Source: Tetmemena sp. SeJ-2015
Taxonomy: Eukaryota; Ciliophora; Spirotrichea; Sporadotrichida; Oxytrichidae
Assembly: GCA_027382625.1 (NCBI GenBank)
Contig: JAJKFJ010023880.1
Span: 1-64,000, forward strand
DNA length: 64,000 nt
Direction of reading: 5' to 3'
Positions 22,901 to 34,369 of the stretch are shown here, piece by piece. Within the stretch, counting starts at the first letter, position 1, and every line of letters starts with the position of its first letter. The notes under the pieces were generated by a model. The model did no database searches and had not been told where the DNA came from. It worked only from the letters and a program-made list of their open reading frames with translations. The position numbers were made by a program, and so were the translations under genes.

Positions 22901-24294
22901 ATGATGAAGTATTTTAAATAACTATATAACAATTAGAAGTACTGCTTTTGCTGATTATATGAGTGAAATCTCTGAATAATGTCTTCGATCGAAAGCAAGT
23001 CTTCATTTGAGCCATTATCTCGATTGTTTATCTAAATTTCTATTAAGATATAAAGGGCTGAATATTTATCTTGCCGAGTAAATATGGCATGAATAAACCT
23101 CTTAACAAAGAGCATAAATTATTCATAAAAATATTCATTTTAGAGGAAGAGTAATTGTCTCTTCGCATCAAAAATAAATATGTTGTCGCTCCAATTTTCG
23201 GAGTTTTCCCCTTGGCTTAAAAATTTTCTCAACTCTTCATTGATGATATTAATAAAAGATAAAATTGATGAATTATATTTCCATGTCTAAACTGGCTAAA
23301 CAATAACTACTGAATTAAATTAGCTTCTTACTTGAATTAAAGTTTATGAGAATCCCTTCTGGGAAATTGCCTAGGACTCTTTCATAGGAAGCCCTAATAG
23401 TAAATTATAATTTAGAGTTGTGGATTGATAGTTGTATAGGAATTGTTTCTTCCTGCCTTAAACTACGGCAATTAGGGAGTATGTGAATGCTACAATTTAT
23501 TTATTTATGATAAATTTTAACAACAGTGATAAGTTGGTAGGTGCTCCACGCTTATTTATAGAACACACCATTATATTTAGGTGCTTCTAACCCATTTGCT
23601 CCTATGTCCACATTTTTCATGCTTAAAATTGAACTCATTACCATGTTAAGCAAAAAGGCAAAGAAACATCAATATAAAATTTAACTGTAGAAGCATTCCT
23701 CGCATATTCCAATAGCTCCAGTGCATTTTATATTTTGCCACATTTTAAAATAATTGTGCAGACTATTGCGCATTACACAAAATTGAAAACCACAAGCACA
23801 CTAAATCTTTGAGATTGTTTAACTCCTAACATGAAAGGAGCAATAAGTACTAAAATCAAAAACAAATTCAACACTAAATTACTAAAAATATTGAAAGCAT
23901 TTGTATATTTATTATTCCTTGAAAGTGATTTACTATATCGAGACAGAAAAACAAGAATCGCATAAAAGACAATTAGGCATACCCAAAGAATTATATTGAA
24001 CCTTGAATTATTTTGCGCTATATCATAAAATTAAAAATCACTAAGCTCGTTGTAGATATAGTAGTCCTAATAAGAGTAAGAGTCATAATAAGCGAATATC
24101 TTCTAAATTAGGCCAAATATCATGACTAATATCACAACTATGTTATTTTATAGCCTCTTTTTTCTTCTTTAGTTGTAGTTCAATTAAAAAATAGAAAGGA
24201 GTAGTACCTTCTCCGTATTATTTTTGATTTTATAGGGTCTTTAAAGACTTCCAAGAATATAAAAATAAATTTGTGAGCTTATAATTTAAGCCAT
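16962..24294 (-). CDS. Membrane hybrid histidine kinase with C-terminal receiver, interrupted by IES
   Basis: The start is probably ATG 24294. The N-terminal ~250 residues hold about five to six hydrophobic helices (IVVILVMIFGLI, ILWVCLIVFYAILVFL, LNLFLILVLIAPFMLGV). A PAS-like region (SYERVLGNFPEGILINF) follows, then HisKA with the phospho-acceptor His in TLSHELMNPLNS (about 22680), then HATPase_c: N-box YQQILVNIVQNSVKF (22170), D-box VQDSGVGIPEPKL (22000) and G-box GTSGIGLGLSL (21850). After a Ser/Asn/Gln-rich linker a receiver reads ILIVDDN, FMDLNMPVMDGYQ (phospho-Asp) and VTAFSN plus the terminal Lys of IHKPVSADQ, ending at TGA 16964-16962. This is the layout of ciliate hybrid sensor kinases in His-Asp phosphorelay. 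At least nine IES are resolved by pointers; one holds a transposon. Joining kinase and receiver into one gene is inference, supported by a TGA-free linker across the transposon junction. Confidence 0.8.
17108..17123. other. IES, 16 bp, pointer TAA
   Basis: TAA occurs at 17108-17110 and 17124-17126. Excision restores the conserved receiver strand IVAVTAFSNDES. There is no AG at the 3' end of the insert, so it is not an intron. Confidence 0.85.
17213..17242. other. IES, 30 bp, pointer TGATAA
   Basis: TGATAA occurs at 17213-17218 and 17243-17248. Excision restores MDGYQSTIQILNRMK in the receiver. Confidence 0.9.
17285..17319. other. IES, 35 bp, pointer AGTTT
   Basis: AGTTT occurs at 17285-17289 and 17320-17324. 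Excision restores DLRYKLIFMDLNMPVMDG around the phospho-acceptor Asp and removes a TGA. Confidence 0.95.
17380..17415. other. IES, 36 bp, pointer TCTT
   Basis: TCTT occurs at 17380-17383 and 17416-17419. Excision restores the receiver helix ASNGKEALEAFERC. Confidence 0.9.
18302..19206 (+). pseudogene. IS630/Tc1-family DDE transposase, decayed
   Basis: The reading shows an HTH-like region (LTYPEVGRILGLWVGAENMI, about 18410-18480), then the DDE core: first Asp in VYIDESSFN (codon 18830), second Asp in LLMDNLSIHRSS (codon 19064) and Glu in SLNPIERLW (codon 19166), giving about 33 residues between second Asp and Glu, as in IS630/Tc1 enzymes. The catalytic motifs use TAA/TAG as Gln (FFPPQSCSLNPIE, NAWQSPKK), so the element has lived under the ciliate code. 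A TGA at 18731-18733 interrupts the frame between HTH and catalytic core, and the frame is lost after 19200. No clear ATG start. Probably inactive. Confidence 0.75.
19561..20050 (+). pseudogene. Second decayed reading frame of the transposon
   Basis: A frame beginning near 19561 reads as a plausible globular protein (VERIFLSDNANFGSHYLRK, KDNLLLFTEWARVIQDQSG, GLASFFNGLRMEVIGFTQAV) but carries four in-frame TGAs. It shares the GC-rich composition of the transposase. Function not recognised; it could be a second transposon ORF or an unrelated passenger. Confidence 0.35.
20539..20585. other. IES, 47 bp, pointer TTCTT
   Basis: TTCTT occurs at 20539-20543 and 20586-20590. Excision joins MNPSAV to KNDSGKSNSKEAP in the kinase linker. 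A GT-AG intron over the same interval would also work, but the repeat favours an IES. Confidence 0.7.
21026..21071. other. IES, 46 bp, pointer CTCT
   Basis: CTCT occurs at 21026-21029 and 21072-21075. Excision joins KTLYKE to SKMSLKNVESNK and removes a TGA. Confidence 0.75.
23311..23332. other. IES, 22 bp, pointer TGAATTAAA
   Basis: The 9-bp repeat TGAATTAAA occurs at 23311-23319 and 23333-23341. Excision joins EGILINFNS to VVIVQPVQTWKYN in the PAS-to-HisKA region and corrects the frame. Confidence 0.9.
23623..23645. other. IES, 23 bp, pointer TTAA
   Basis: TTAA occurs at 23623-23626 and 23646-23649. Excision joins SLPFCLS to MKNVDIGANGLEAP just after the membrane domain. Confidence 0.85.
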
Positions 24295-24709
24295 TAGATA
24301 TTTTTGAATGTTGCATCAAAACTTGGCCCAGAACTGAAGTTATTAGCCATATTTTGTATGTTAAGGTTTGCGGTAGTGGCCCTCTAGCCGTAATATAGGC
24401 TTGCTTTACTACTTTAGTCCAAAAGGTTTGACATATTATAGCTAAAAGCTAAATGATAAAGTTTTAGGAAAAGAGTATGAAGATTCATGATTAAAAACAG
24501 TTGAATACTATATTTTTATTTATTTTGAATTTCTTGGGAGATAATAATCAAATATAAAGTATTTGCCAGTATTTAATTGGTTACTAAAATTTAGTTTAGC
24601 TGCTCCTTCTCAATGACTAACATTACTCTAATTTAAACTTACTTATTTTGGCTTATATTTAAAGAATATATGTAGATTAATCCGGCCTCACCAATCTACA
24701 AAAAATGCA

Positions 24710-24987
24710 TTTTGCTCAAGCAAGTATGGGAGCCAATTTGGCTATGGTGGTTACAGCCAACGCAGCAGCACTCACCAGCCACAAGGGGGTGGGTTGGCGC
24801 TCCAAGATTTCTTGGCTATCATTAGCTTTCACCGAGGCAAGTACGTGAAACCTCACGCAAGGTAAGTGAAAGAGATGAGTCGCCGAAGCCCTGAGGCTGA
24901 TTACTGAAGTGTTGAGTGGCGCTGCGTAGGCTATAACCAACGTGGCTAAGCTGGCTTAGTCGTGCTCCCATGCTTGCTTGAGTAAAA
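24710..24987. repeat. GC-rich inverted-repeat element (MITE-like), 278 bp
   Basis: The ends are near-perfect inverted copies: the left begins TTTTGCTCAAGCAAG and the right ends CTTGCTTGAGTAAAA. Similarity extends about 60 bp into each arm. Its GC content is far above the flanking DNA. The 74-aa minus-strand frame inside has no supporting motif and is probably accidental. A short match to its end (GCTCAAGCAAGCA) also occurs at 18267 inside the transposon, but I cannot show the two are related. Confidence 0.75.
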
Positions 24988-25132
24988 GAATTTTTTGTCA
25001 ATTAGGGAGGCCGCCTTCATCAACATTATTATATAAGTCATCGAAAAAGGAGTTGTTAGATTCTATTTTAGCAAAAAATTAAATTCACACTTTTTTAGGC
25101 AAAATTTCTGAATGGGAAATTTGAGTATTTTT

Positions 25133-25450
25133 ATATTATATTTTCACCTCCGATTTTTTAAAAAAGTTTTCAGTTTTCTTCTGTAAAGCTTAGAGGACGA
25201 AGCTCTTACATCTGTGTTAAAACTTGATATTGTAAGCTCTCCTTGTGAGAGAGATTGGTAGAATTCAAAAAAAGGCAATTTACAGATTTATTTAATCCAC
25301 AATTATAGGGAATGTTCTTGACCAACTTGTGAATTATAGATAGTTTTGAAGCTACTTCTAGTTGAGTAAAAATACTAAAAACAGTGGCTACTTACTGTAA
25401 AACCTGACTTCATAACCAGAAGTCTAAATCGGGGCTGAACGGATAATATT
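25133..25450 (+). repeat. Repeat family R1, copy A
   Basis: Its core matches the element at 41501-41837: an AAACAGTGGCTACTTACTG block near 25380-25400 and the end AATCGGGGCTGAACGGATAAT, which is the inverted counterpart of the other end of copy C. It is AT-rich and strongly diverged. It lies in the AT-rich stretch downstream of the kinase start. Confidence 0.7.
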
Positions 25451-25454
25451 ATCA

Positions 25455-28400
25455 TAAATTTCAAACTACCTTCATTAATTTGCTAATTAGAGAAAATAAG
25501 TTGATCTACATCCTAAATTAAAAGTTTTCTCTCTTATTTTCCCTATAAATAATTACCAAAAACTGTTTTCTCTAATGAAGGCTACTCTTGATGATAAATA
25601 TGATTTATTAATTTTTAAATTCAAATTTAAGTAGGATTTGTTTATAATAAATTATCCTCTTTCTCTTAACTAAAAAGTAACTTTATTTCTATATAATTTA
25701 CTATAACTTCGAACAATTTGTTTCTGTGCTAAAGATATGTAAACATATTCTAAGTATAAAAATTCAAATTTATAGTAGCTATATTAGAATAGGATTTTAA
25801 ACTTATAAAATACAATTTAAATTTACCGAATTTTTATCAATAAGCTGATATTAATTTTAAATATTTGCAAATTATTTAATTTTAACTATCAGTCGCTTTA
25901 TAAATTGTGTAAATAAATATTCTCACATTATATTCAAGTCATTTTTTAAATATATGATAAAATTATTATACTCTACAAATCATAGGTAAGAAATTTTTAG
26001 TTATGGAAAATATGTATAAAAAAATTAATTTTAAAAGGCGCGAGCTAAATTTTTTAAATATTTTTACCTCATACTATCGAGTTTAAATAAAAATTAATTA
26101 AACTGTAAATTTTCATTTAAAAAAATTATGAAGATTAATCTCGATATAGAAAAAAGTTAAATAAGGTATTTTAATAACCTAAATGTTACAGTTCTCTAAT
26201 TTTTAATCCTTCCTAAGTCAATATTAAATAAATAGTTAACTCAAAAATTAAAATTTTACTAAGAATTAAATTTAGACTAAAAGTCAAGTTCATCGCTTAA
26301 GAAAATTAATAGATATAGCTAAATTTAACTTTGTAAATTGCTTCTCTAATATAAGTTTTATAAAAATAAGTTTATTCTTTTGTTTTATTAAAGCAACTAT
26401 AGTTACTAAATTAAAAAGTTAAGATTATAATTTAAATGGTAAATTATTTATTTCAAGCAAAAAATATAAACATATTTAATATTTAGATAGCAATTAATTT
26501 TTTAAAGAAATGCAATTAAGAAATATACCTTATTTGTTCAATTTTTATTGAAAGCCTTTAAATTGTTAAATTGTTTATAGTGCTCCCAGATTTCACGTAG
26601 TTGATATTTTTAAAGCTTCTGATTGTTAATCTAATGAAAGCTTTTGCTTCTCTTGAGTTTATTCTGTTTTAAATATCTCAAAAATAAATTAAAAATATTG
26701 TTTTTTGAGTGGTATCTATATAGATTTAACCTTCTTTGGATGCGATTTAAAACTAGATTTACTTTAATTTATGATCTACCACAAAATATAATTTATTTAA
26801 AAGCAGACTGGTCGTCATTAATTACTACTTATTCCTCTTTTGGAATTATTTAATTTTCAAGATTGTTAGTGCTTTGAATCCTAGATTTTATCTTTTTAAA
26901 GTTTTAAATAGCAATGTTTTCAAATGATTAAGTTATATACTCGCTCTAGTTTCTCTTACTTTTTATCATTTTCCTACTAGAAACTTATACAAATAATAAT
27001 TGAACTTGGATCACTGGCTTAGACTAGCTTTGTTTCTTCAATTGTTTATCGAGTTTTTTTTTATTATGCAATAACTTATATAAATTTGGTTCAAAATATT
27101 AATATTTCTTAGAATCACAGAATTTTATTTTATTTCAAAAATTTCAAAATGCAACCTCATTTTCGTATAATCTTTTGCTGAAGAACAGGGAGAAATGCAA
27201 AAAATATTTTTATCATAGAAATTGGATTGATTTAAACTCTAAATCAAACTAATCAAACAATTGAAAATCAGCTAGATAAAGTTGTATTCATACTCAATTC
27301 TTCAATAACATATTGAATTTTGCATATTTTATTAGAAATAATTAAAATCTAGATTCTGAAGAAAACATATATGTCTTAGATCCAATTATTTATAAGAATA
27401 TTTTAGTCATTTTACTATTGAATAGAAAAATAAGAAAATTGCTTTTATTCTTGCATAAAAACTATAACGAGAATTTGAATGATAATCCAAAAGCATATTT
27501 TTATATCTTCCCACCTGAATTATCTCGGCTGTTTAGACACTAAAATTGCACCTTGGGAGCCTTTAATCCTCGAAGAGGGGATCATTAATCTAGAATCGAT
27601 CAGATCCAACTTATTTTTAGTATTGTTTTCGTGCGGGTTAGTTGCTCATCATGATGTGATGGCGTCAACCTAAGTTAGAGCTAAAACTCCCTTACCTCTG
27701 CATTAATACAATATAAGATTTTAAAGCGTTTCCTACTCACTTAATCGCACAGTAATGCTAGGCAAAAATCTCTGTACTTATCTAAACCAATTTTAGGGTA
27801 AAATAGGGTTTTAATTTTAAATTTCTAACTAAATAAATTAGAGTCCTAGATCTTTATCATTTATATTTGTGTTTCCAATTTTTTTAGATTTGTTTTTTCC
27901 TTTGTTAAAATTAAGTATTTAATTTGTAATTTCTTATTCTTCTCCTATGATTAATTATACATTTATGTGTTTTAAATAAAAATTAAGTTCTTTTATTTTA
28001 ATGTAAGATAGTGTAAATTTCATAAATCTCGAATGACTTAGCAATAACTGATCTATAGTTTTTTAAAATCATAAATATCAAATTATAGACATTTTTTTAT
28101 CGTTTTGCTTTTAAATTTAATGCGGTAACAACTCAAACCAGATTTATTTTTATAATACTGAGGAAACAACTTTTTCAGTTTTTTCTTCTGCGATTTATCA
28201 GTAGAGAGGAAAGTGTAGAAAATATTTTTAAAGATCCTCAAAATCAGAAAAGCGAATCTTACTTTATTAGGGATGATGAGTCTCTTTGAATATAGAGAAA
28301 AATTCATTATAAAAGACACATGTATCCGTAGTTGAGAACCTGAGAGCTCTTAATCTTATACTTGGCAGAATTTAACGATAAGTCCAATTTTTAAGCCATA

Positions 28401-28750
28401 CCTATTACAAATCACTACTAATCTTTAAAAATTTTGATTGCAAACACTTGATAATAATAATTTCATATGTGCAATAAAATAAATGCTTTAGTATATTTGT
28501 ATGATTCTCTTTGTCTCTTTCTGTTCTATCATCTTCTTTAATTCATTTCCATTAAGTCCAATATTACTAAGATATTTACTAGACTTAAGATCTAAAGAGC
28601 TGAACTACTTTATTTTCCTGCCTTTTTTGTTAATTTATTTCTTTGTTGTACCTTATATCTTCTTAGTTATTCCTTGCATTAAAAAATAATAAAAATAAAT
28701 CATATTTTAAAAAGATTTATAAACGGAAACTCCCATTATAAGCTAATGCT
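25455..28750. other. Very AT-rich stretch without recognisable genes
   Basis: About 3.3 kb of mostly A+T with only short open frames of low-complexity F/I/L/K/N composition. I see no conserved motif. Probably germline-limited or intergenic. Confidence 0.4.
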
Positions 28751-28829
28751 TTGTAAATGCTCATTTGCCTTATAAATAATAATAAGTGTCACATGTTAAT
28801 TAGCAACTACTCTACTGAGGGTGCTTGAG

Positions 28830-29905
28830 AAAAGACATAATACAAATCTCCTGACTGAATCGCAGTCAAAATTTTGATGAAGATACACTTTGCTTGCACT
28901 CACATCGAAGTTTCAATTATCAAGCATTTGTGTCTTTGAAATAAACTTTCAACAAGATAAAATTTATCGAGGCCTATTTTGAGCCATTCTTATTTTAATG
29001 ATGATCCATCATGTTTAAAATTCATTTATCTAAAATTTATTCTGTATAAAAATTTCTGGCTGGTCTTCCATCTGTATTGCCATTCTTTGGTGTCTTTGCC
29101 ATCCTTTCTCCAAAGTCCTATATAATGCATTAACTTAACTTTAAAATAAATTGTAAATCATTTTCATGGTTTCTTGAACAATTTTATTAAATTTGTTTGG
29201 CGATCTTTTATAAATTAAAGGGCAAATAATATTTTTATTATCCTGGTCTGGGAATAGCTTCTGTTAGAAGAACAGCAATCTTGTTTTTATTTTGGAGAAT
29301 GGTTTCTATATTCCCTTTCTTTTTAGCTAATAGGATACAATTGATATTAATTGTGGTAGTGGAATAATTATTACAAGTTCATAAATATTTGGCTGTGTTG
29401 TCTTGAGGAGGAAACTAAGAACAGAATACTATAGAGCCACTGATCAAATAAAAATTAATCTCCAATCGCTCCAATGTCTTAAATATTTATAGAACTCCGC
29501 CCCTTAGAATAATTAAATTTAGCTATGAACGAAATCATTATAGACTTCAAATTTAGAGTCGATCCTTCCTCCCATAATTCACATACTGGCCTTTACGCTA
29601 TTCACACTGAATTCTTTTGATTTTTCAAACAACCTAATTAGCAACTATATTATCCTATAAGAGTATCTCTTAAGTCATTGAAATAAGCTGTTCTCTGAAA
29701 TTCTCATAATCAATTTCCTTTATAACAAAAATATGAGAGTATAGTTTCCTTCATTCTCAGGGCTAGAACTTTATCCATCTTAGATTCCTAGTTGCAGAGA
29801 AATATCTTCACGTAAATCTTTCTATATTTCATGATTAATCTTTTCCTTAGTTCTGCAATTGCTGCAATCAGCCAAAAACCGAAGAAAGCGCAGTTTGATA
29901 AAGAT
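28830..29905 (-). CDS. Last membrane helix and cytoplasmic tail segments of the beta-helix membrane protein
   Basis: Three short minus-strand segments. At 29750-29905 a membrane helix leads into a basic tail (CAFFGFWLIAAIAELRKR, then LIMKYRKIYVKIFLC). At 29225-29345 the hydrophilic tail ISQKEREYRNHSPKQKQDCC follows. At about 28830-29115 further polar pieces could be the C-terminal end or a neighbouring gene. The order matches the C terminus of ciliate Cys-rich multi-span surface proteins. Junctions and the stop are not resolved. Confidence 0.45.
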
Positions 29906-29909
29906 TTTA

Positions 29910-31250
29910 ATTTATTAGAATGATAAAATTATTAGGGCAAAGAAGAGGTGTAGCACATCATCGCTCAGAGAAATTGCACCATCTGCATATTAAGGATTAT
30001 TATCTATCCAGTTTAAATAATCAATATTTTTTAAATAATAATAATAATGATTAAGAATTTCATTTTTTTAATACGATTTTAAATGTTTTGTGGCTTATTG
30101 ATTAGGAAAAATACTCCAAGATAAAGAGTCACGATCGATGCTATTATATCAAAGAATATATTGTCGAATCGATCCAATTTATTTAATAAAAAGGTTCTAA
30201 TTAGAGATATTAAACTTCACATTTTTATTCTTTTGACAATCTTTAGTTTATTCACCTATTAAAACTAAATTTATTGCCAATTTAGTTCAGGAGTAGTAAT
30301 TTCAAAGATAAAAGATCTCTAAAAAATAAAATTTAAAGAAAAGATTAAATAGAGTTCTTTATTATATTTTTCAGTTGGGAAGAGCAATGAAAAATCTTAA
30401 AGAAGATATAAATTTTATATTTTCTAAATTGGTTATCCAATAGCCGAATATTGATCTTTTTCAATTTGATTTTCACAACATCATGTTGCAGCTCCCACTT
30501 ATTTTTCATTTAATCATCATTTCAACTATGCAATATATAATAGTGATAGAAATTCTAAAATGTTCAAATAGTAATTCTAGAATGGCATAATTTCTGCATT
30601 AAGAACCATAAACCTAAGAAGTTAAAATAATCATAATCTTACACTGCAAGAACAAAAATCACAACCAAAGTTTATGCAATCACTCCTATTGTCTTCACAA
30701 ATATTTTTTTAATTTTTTAATTACCCGATAAAACTTGATTAAATGATAATTATTGATTTTATAATAATTTCTTTTTCTTAATTTGATTGATATTACCTTT
30801 TTATATTAGATTTTCAAAGCTCTAAATAAAATAATTTATTCAATAAATAGTGTTAAATACGCCAGCTTAAATTATATGGAGTGCAGTCAAAATTTTGAAT
30901 TCTATATATATAACTGTCTAGATTAGTATATATGAAGAAAATATTTGTTAAAAATTGTGAACTTTATTAAATAATCTTGTACTCCTTAAACATAAAGCTC
31001 CGAATGAAATAAAACTATCTTTAAATTTTTAAAACTTGGCAACAGGAACCTATAAGCACTATAGTTTATTTTGACTTTCTCTGCGTTCTTAGCTTAATCA
31101 TTAATATTATTTGTGATAATAAAACAGCATCAGAATATATTTTGGTAATTAAATTTTTTAATTAATAAATATAGCCATGAAAATGATTATAACTTTCCTG
31201 TAAATAATTATAATCTTCTTATATTAAAATTAAAATTTATTATATCATAC
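29910..31250. other. AT-rich stretch between C-terminal MDS
   Basis: Mostly AT-rich sequence with no clear coding piece. A short segment near 31260-31360 (VLTTLATVSIATPF) may be part of a membrane helix. The rest is interpreted as IES. Confidence 0.35.
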
Positions 31251-31639
31251 CAAATCCTCATTTAAATGGCGTTGCTATAGAGACAGTCGCTAGCGTAGTG
31301 AGTACCTTTTGTTTCTTAGCTATGGAAACAAAGTAAACCGATTAAAATAATTTAAAATAGGCGTTCTTTTTTCAAAAATTCTAAGGCAGTGTTTTAAATG
31401 AACGATTTATTTAATTTAAAATTTATGCTACCCTGCATTAGGGCTAAAAGAAGATGAAGTATGAAAATTATAGAGAGAAATATATGGGTATATTTCAGGA
31501 TATATTTCTTTAAAAACTCACAGGTACCATTTCATATCCTAAATTTAATGCTTTTCCATTAGACAACTTTCCTTTATTGACATTTAAATATGTCAATTAA
31601 CATAATAAAGTTCTAACCTCATTATTCTGGGGTCAGCCG

Positions 31640-32235
31640 TATTTATATTGTTTACTCGTTGACATGATAAATTATTTCTGCCTTCAGTGCCTTCCATTCT
31701 ACTGAAAGAAGAGTTAGAATTATAGTCATTATTTTTCTCCTTGCCATGGGATTATTTTATATTTTTTTATTATAAATCTCCCAATAGAAGAAAGAAATCT
31801 TATAGCCCTTATACAAAAATCCAAACTTCTCTCTAACAGATTTAGTATCTAGCCCCTTTCTTGATTTCACTAAAATAACCAATCCCAAAAATGGAATTCC
31901 AAGTCCCCATATTATAATACCGGGCATAGCAACTAAAAGACTATAGAATGTATGTTAATCATCCCAGCAAACGATCTCTAGGTCATTTAAATTTAATTTA
32001 AGATGCGCTCTTCATCATCTATCTTCTTACACTTAAAAGCATAGAACATTTATTGCACAATACTAGAATGAGCCAAGAAGAGAGCAATAACCACACTCGA
32101 AATAGTTCTTCCTCTTACATCTATAACTTTTTTTAGAGAAAATCTTATAATTAGCCAAGCCACATAGCAACCTATTATAAGGATTAAGGGAAGCAGTGCA
32201 AATAATATAAGCTTCACAAAGAAAGTTCTCATTTA
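31640..32235 (-). CDS. Multi-span membrane domain of the beta-helix membrane protein
   Basis: 32235-32002 encodes a helix and loop (LFALLPLILIIGCYVAWLII, then FSLKKVIDVRGRTISSVVI). After excision of an 11-bp IES (31985-31995) the frame continues KKIDDEERILNDLEIVCWDD and a second helix (LLVAMPGIIIWGLGIPFLGL), reaching KGYKISFFYWEIYN. A small AT insert near 31750-31790 then leads to MARRKIMTIILTLLS. The helix-loop-helix order with FYWE before a helix is characteristic of the C-terminal domain of ciliate Cys-rich/beta-helix surface proteins. No molecular function is established for this domain. Confidence 0.7.
31985..31995. other. IES, 11 bp, pointer ATTTAA
   Basis: ATTTAA occurs at 31985-31990 and 31996-32001. 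Excision joins DDEERILN to DLEIVCWDD and corrects the frame. It is exceptionally short, and the unit is almost a tandem repeat, so replication slippage is an alternative. Confidence 0.65.
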
Positions 32236-32364
32236 TCATTTAGATTATTATTTTATCCCGAATCATTTGACTCGTATTCATAACTTGACCCTTCTTATTT
32301 GTATCTACCTATTCTTTAACTTAAGAAACAATCAACGCTTAAAAATTATGATGAATATATATTT

Positions 32365-32905
32365 AATGAGACAGTTGCCACTTAATTAGTGTCTGAGAAA
32401 AATTAGGATATCTCCTATGACCAATTAATGTCGAAGGTTGAAGTCATAAGCAAAAGCTAGAAATGATTTATCAAAATTTTGGCGTAGATATTCATTGTGT
32501 TATCTTGATTAGTCGCGCTTAAGAGAGTTGATCTAATGAGAAAAGCAAAGATAAGGAATATTAAAACTCCAACAAAGAAAAGCCTAACTATATTTACTGC
32601 ATCCTCTGGACATTTAGAGCATTTAAAACTTCCAGTTCTTGAAAAACCATCGATACAGTCGGCGCAAATAACCCCTTGATAACCTTCTGCGCAATTTCCA
32701 ATAGGAGAATCTTCAAATTCTGAAGAGCCAAGGCAAGCATCTTGATACAAGCATGCTACAAGGACTGTACTAGTATTTGATTTTCTCCAATATCCTGGTA
32801 ATGGGTAAATGAGGTATCCATCTACACATTTAGCTTGAGAAGTTGGGCAGGATGTACAAGAGCCAGGAGAAGTTTAAGCTATTAAGATTTTGATTTATTA
32901 AGAAA
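32365..32905 (-). CDS. Cys-rich juxtamembrane module and first membrane helix
   Basis: The segment reads TSPGSCTSCPTSQAKCVDGY, then PLPGYWRKSN, CAEGYQGVICADCIDGF and KCSKCPEDAVNIVRL, followed by a membrane helix (LFFVGVLIFLIFAFLIRSTL) and NIYAKILINHFQLLLMTSTF. The spaced CxxC and GYxGxxCxxCxxGF pattern is the EGF/growth-factor-receptor-like Cys module that precedes the membrane domain in many ciliate surface proteins. TAG is read as Gln within INHFQLL. It lies directly N-terminal to the membrane domain at 31.6-32.2 kb. Confidence 0.85.
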
Positions 32906-33929
32906 TTAAGTACCCTTTAGGGCATAAATAAAGCATAATTGTAAATTACGAATCCGTCAAATGCCGACCTATAGTACCTTACTGCAGTTTAAAGAAACAA
33001 AAAAGATATAAAAATGTGTCAAGAACATTCTGACTCCACTTTTGAGCCAACATACTTCACTCGAGCACGTTAGACTTGGAAACAGAAAAATGAAAGTTGA
33101 CTCATTTCAAGATTTGGAATCTCCACGGAGTTAGTCGTGATATAAGATGACCTCTAGTCACTACTAACTAGATTTTTTATTACAGGCAAGAGCTTGGTTA
33201 GGTAATTCGACAATTTTTCCTTCACTATCACTATTTTAGATTCTACTTTTATTCCTTATGCGCAAGACCACCTCTAAAAGCTTTAAATTTTGAGAATCCA
33301 TTTTTAAGTATAGCTAATATGTAATTCTTAAGTGCTTGGAGCATTATGATTCACTATACCCAGAGCAAAGGCTTGAAATCTTAACTTCTTGATCCAAACC
33401 TACTTTTGTAAGAATACTTATTTAATGTTTAGCTATTAAATTATAGGAGTTCTCACATTATGAACATTTACCAGCTACAGTAAATTATTTTAAACTATTC
33501 TCCTATCTTGCATTATCTAAGCTGAATATAGATATCAAGGTTAAGGTTAGATTTACCATTTTATGACATGAAATCTATGTTTGATTGCTTAGAAGAATCA
33601 AGAGAGCTACATTAAAGAATAATACTATAGTTCTAACCTGGGGTTTAATATATTCTTCTAATTAGAGTCATTAGGTGCCTCAAATTTCAAGAAATAAAAC
33701 ACATTCATGGCCTAGAGAAAAGTAAAAACTTCATGTGAGTGTTTTTATATTGTCGACTCTTAAAATAAATGCAGATTTTAATGTGTAGGCAGAGCTTTAA
33801 GAAACTTTAGACATTCTTCATTACCAGAGGGCTCCTAAAAATTATACAATTTAGTTAGCTAACCTCTCCTTCCTAATCCAAGATTTTGAAATTGAACCAA
33901 GAAAAGCCTTTAAATATCTTTTAATTTTA

Positions 33930-34240
33930 TTAAGGTTTTAAAAAATTTAGATTCCATCGAATATAACATCTTAAAGCTAAAATACTCCTCCTTTTAAAAT
34001 GAACGAATTTGTACCTTCTAAGATAGGATAATAAGTTAAGGCTTGAATATATATATGAATTTATTGAATTTATTAGCTTCTTCTTTTGTGTTGTATGTGC
34101 TGTTGACAAAAACTTGAACACTGCCTGATGAATCTGAGCCGATAATCTATCCATACTTATAAATTAAGGCTAAGTAGGTATTTGGAAGAGCCCCTCCACT
34201 TCTTTGACTTTGATATTCAAGAGATGAGTTTTCATATTAT
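33930..34240 (-). CDS. Extracellular beta-rich segment
   Basis: One frame reads SSLEYQSQRSGGALPNTYLA and IIGSDSSGSVQVFVNSTYNT, with alternating polar/hydrophobic residues typical of a beta-sandwich or beta-helix cap. The 74-aa ATG frame in the same place is a shadow. It lies between the beta-helix block and the Cys-rich module. Ends are not resolved, and further coding pieces probably exist at 33.0-33.7 kb. Confidence 0.6.
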
Positions 34241-34369
34241 AATACTCTCTTTATATAAGTAACTCTATCAGTTTGCATTACTCTTCTGCTAGATTCAGAA
34301 GCTATCATATCCATCTAATATTCGAATATTTCTTTAGTAATTAAAAAATGGTTATTATACAGAAATATA

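Noticed and set aside
24716..24940. 74-aa minus-strand ORF.
   Set aside because: Lies entirely within the GC-rich inverted-repeat element; high GC alone explains the open frame.
26644..28689. Short hydrophobic ORFs at 26644, 28083 and 28501.
   Set aside because: Composition is what random AT-rich DNA gives (F/I/L/K/N/Y); no conserved pattern or context.
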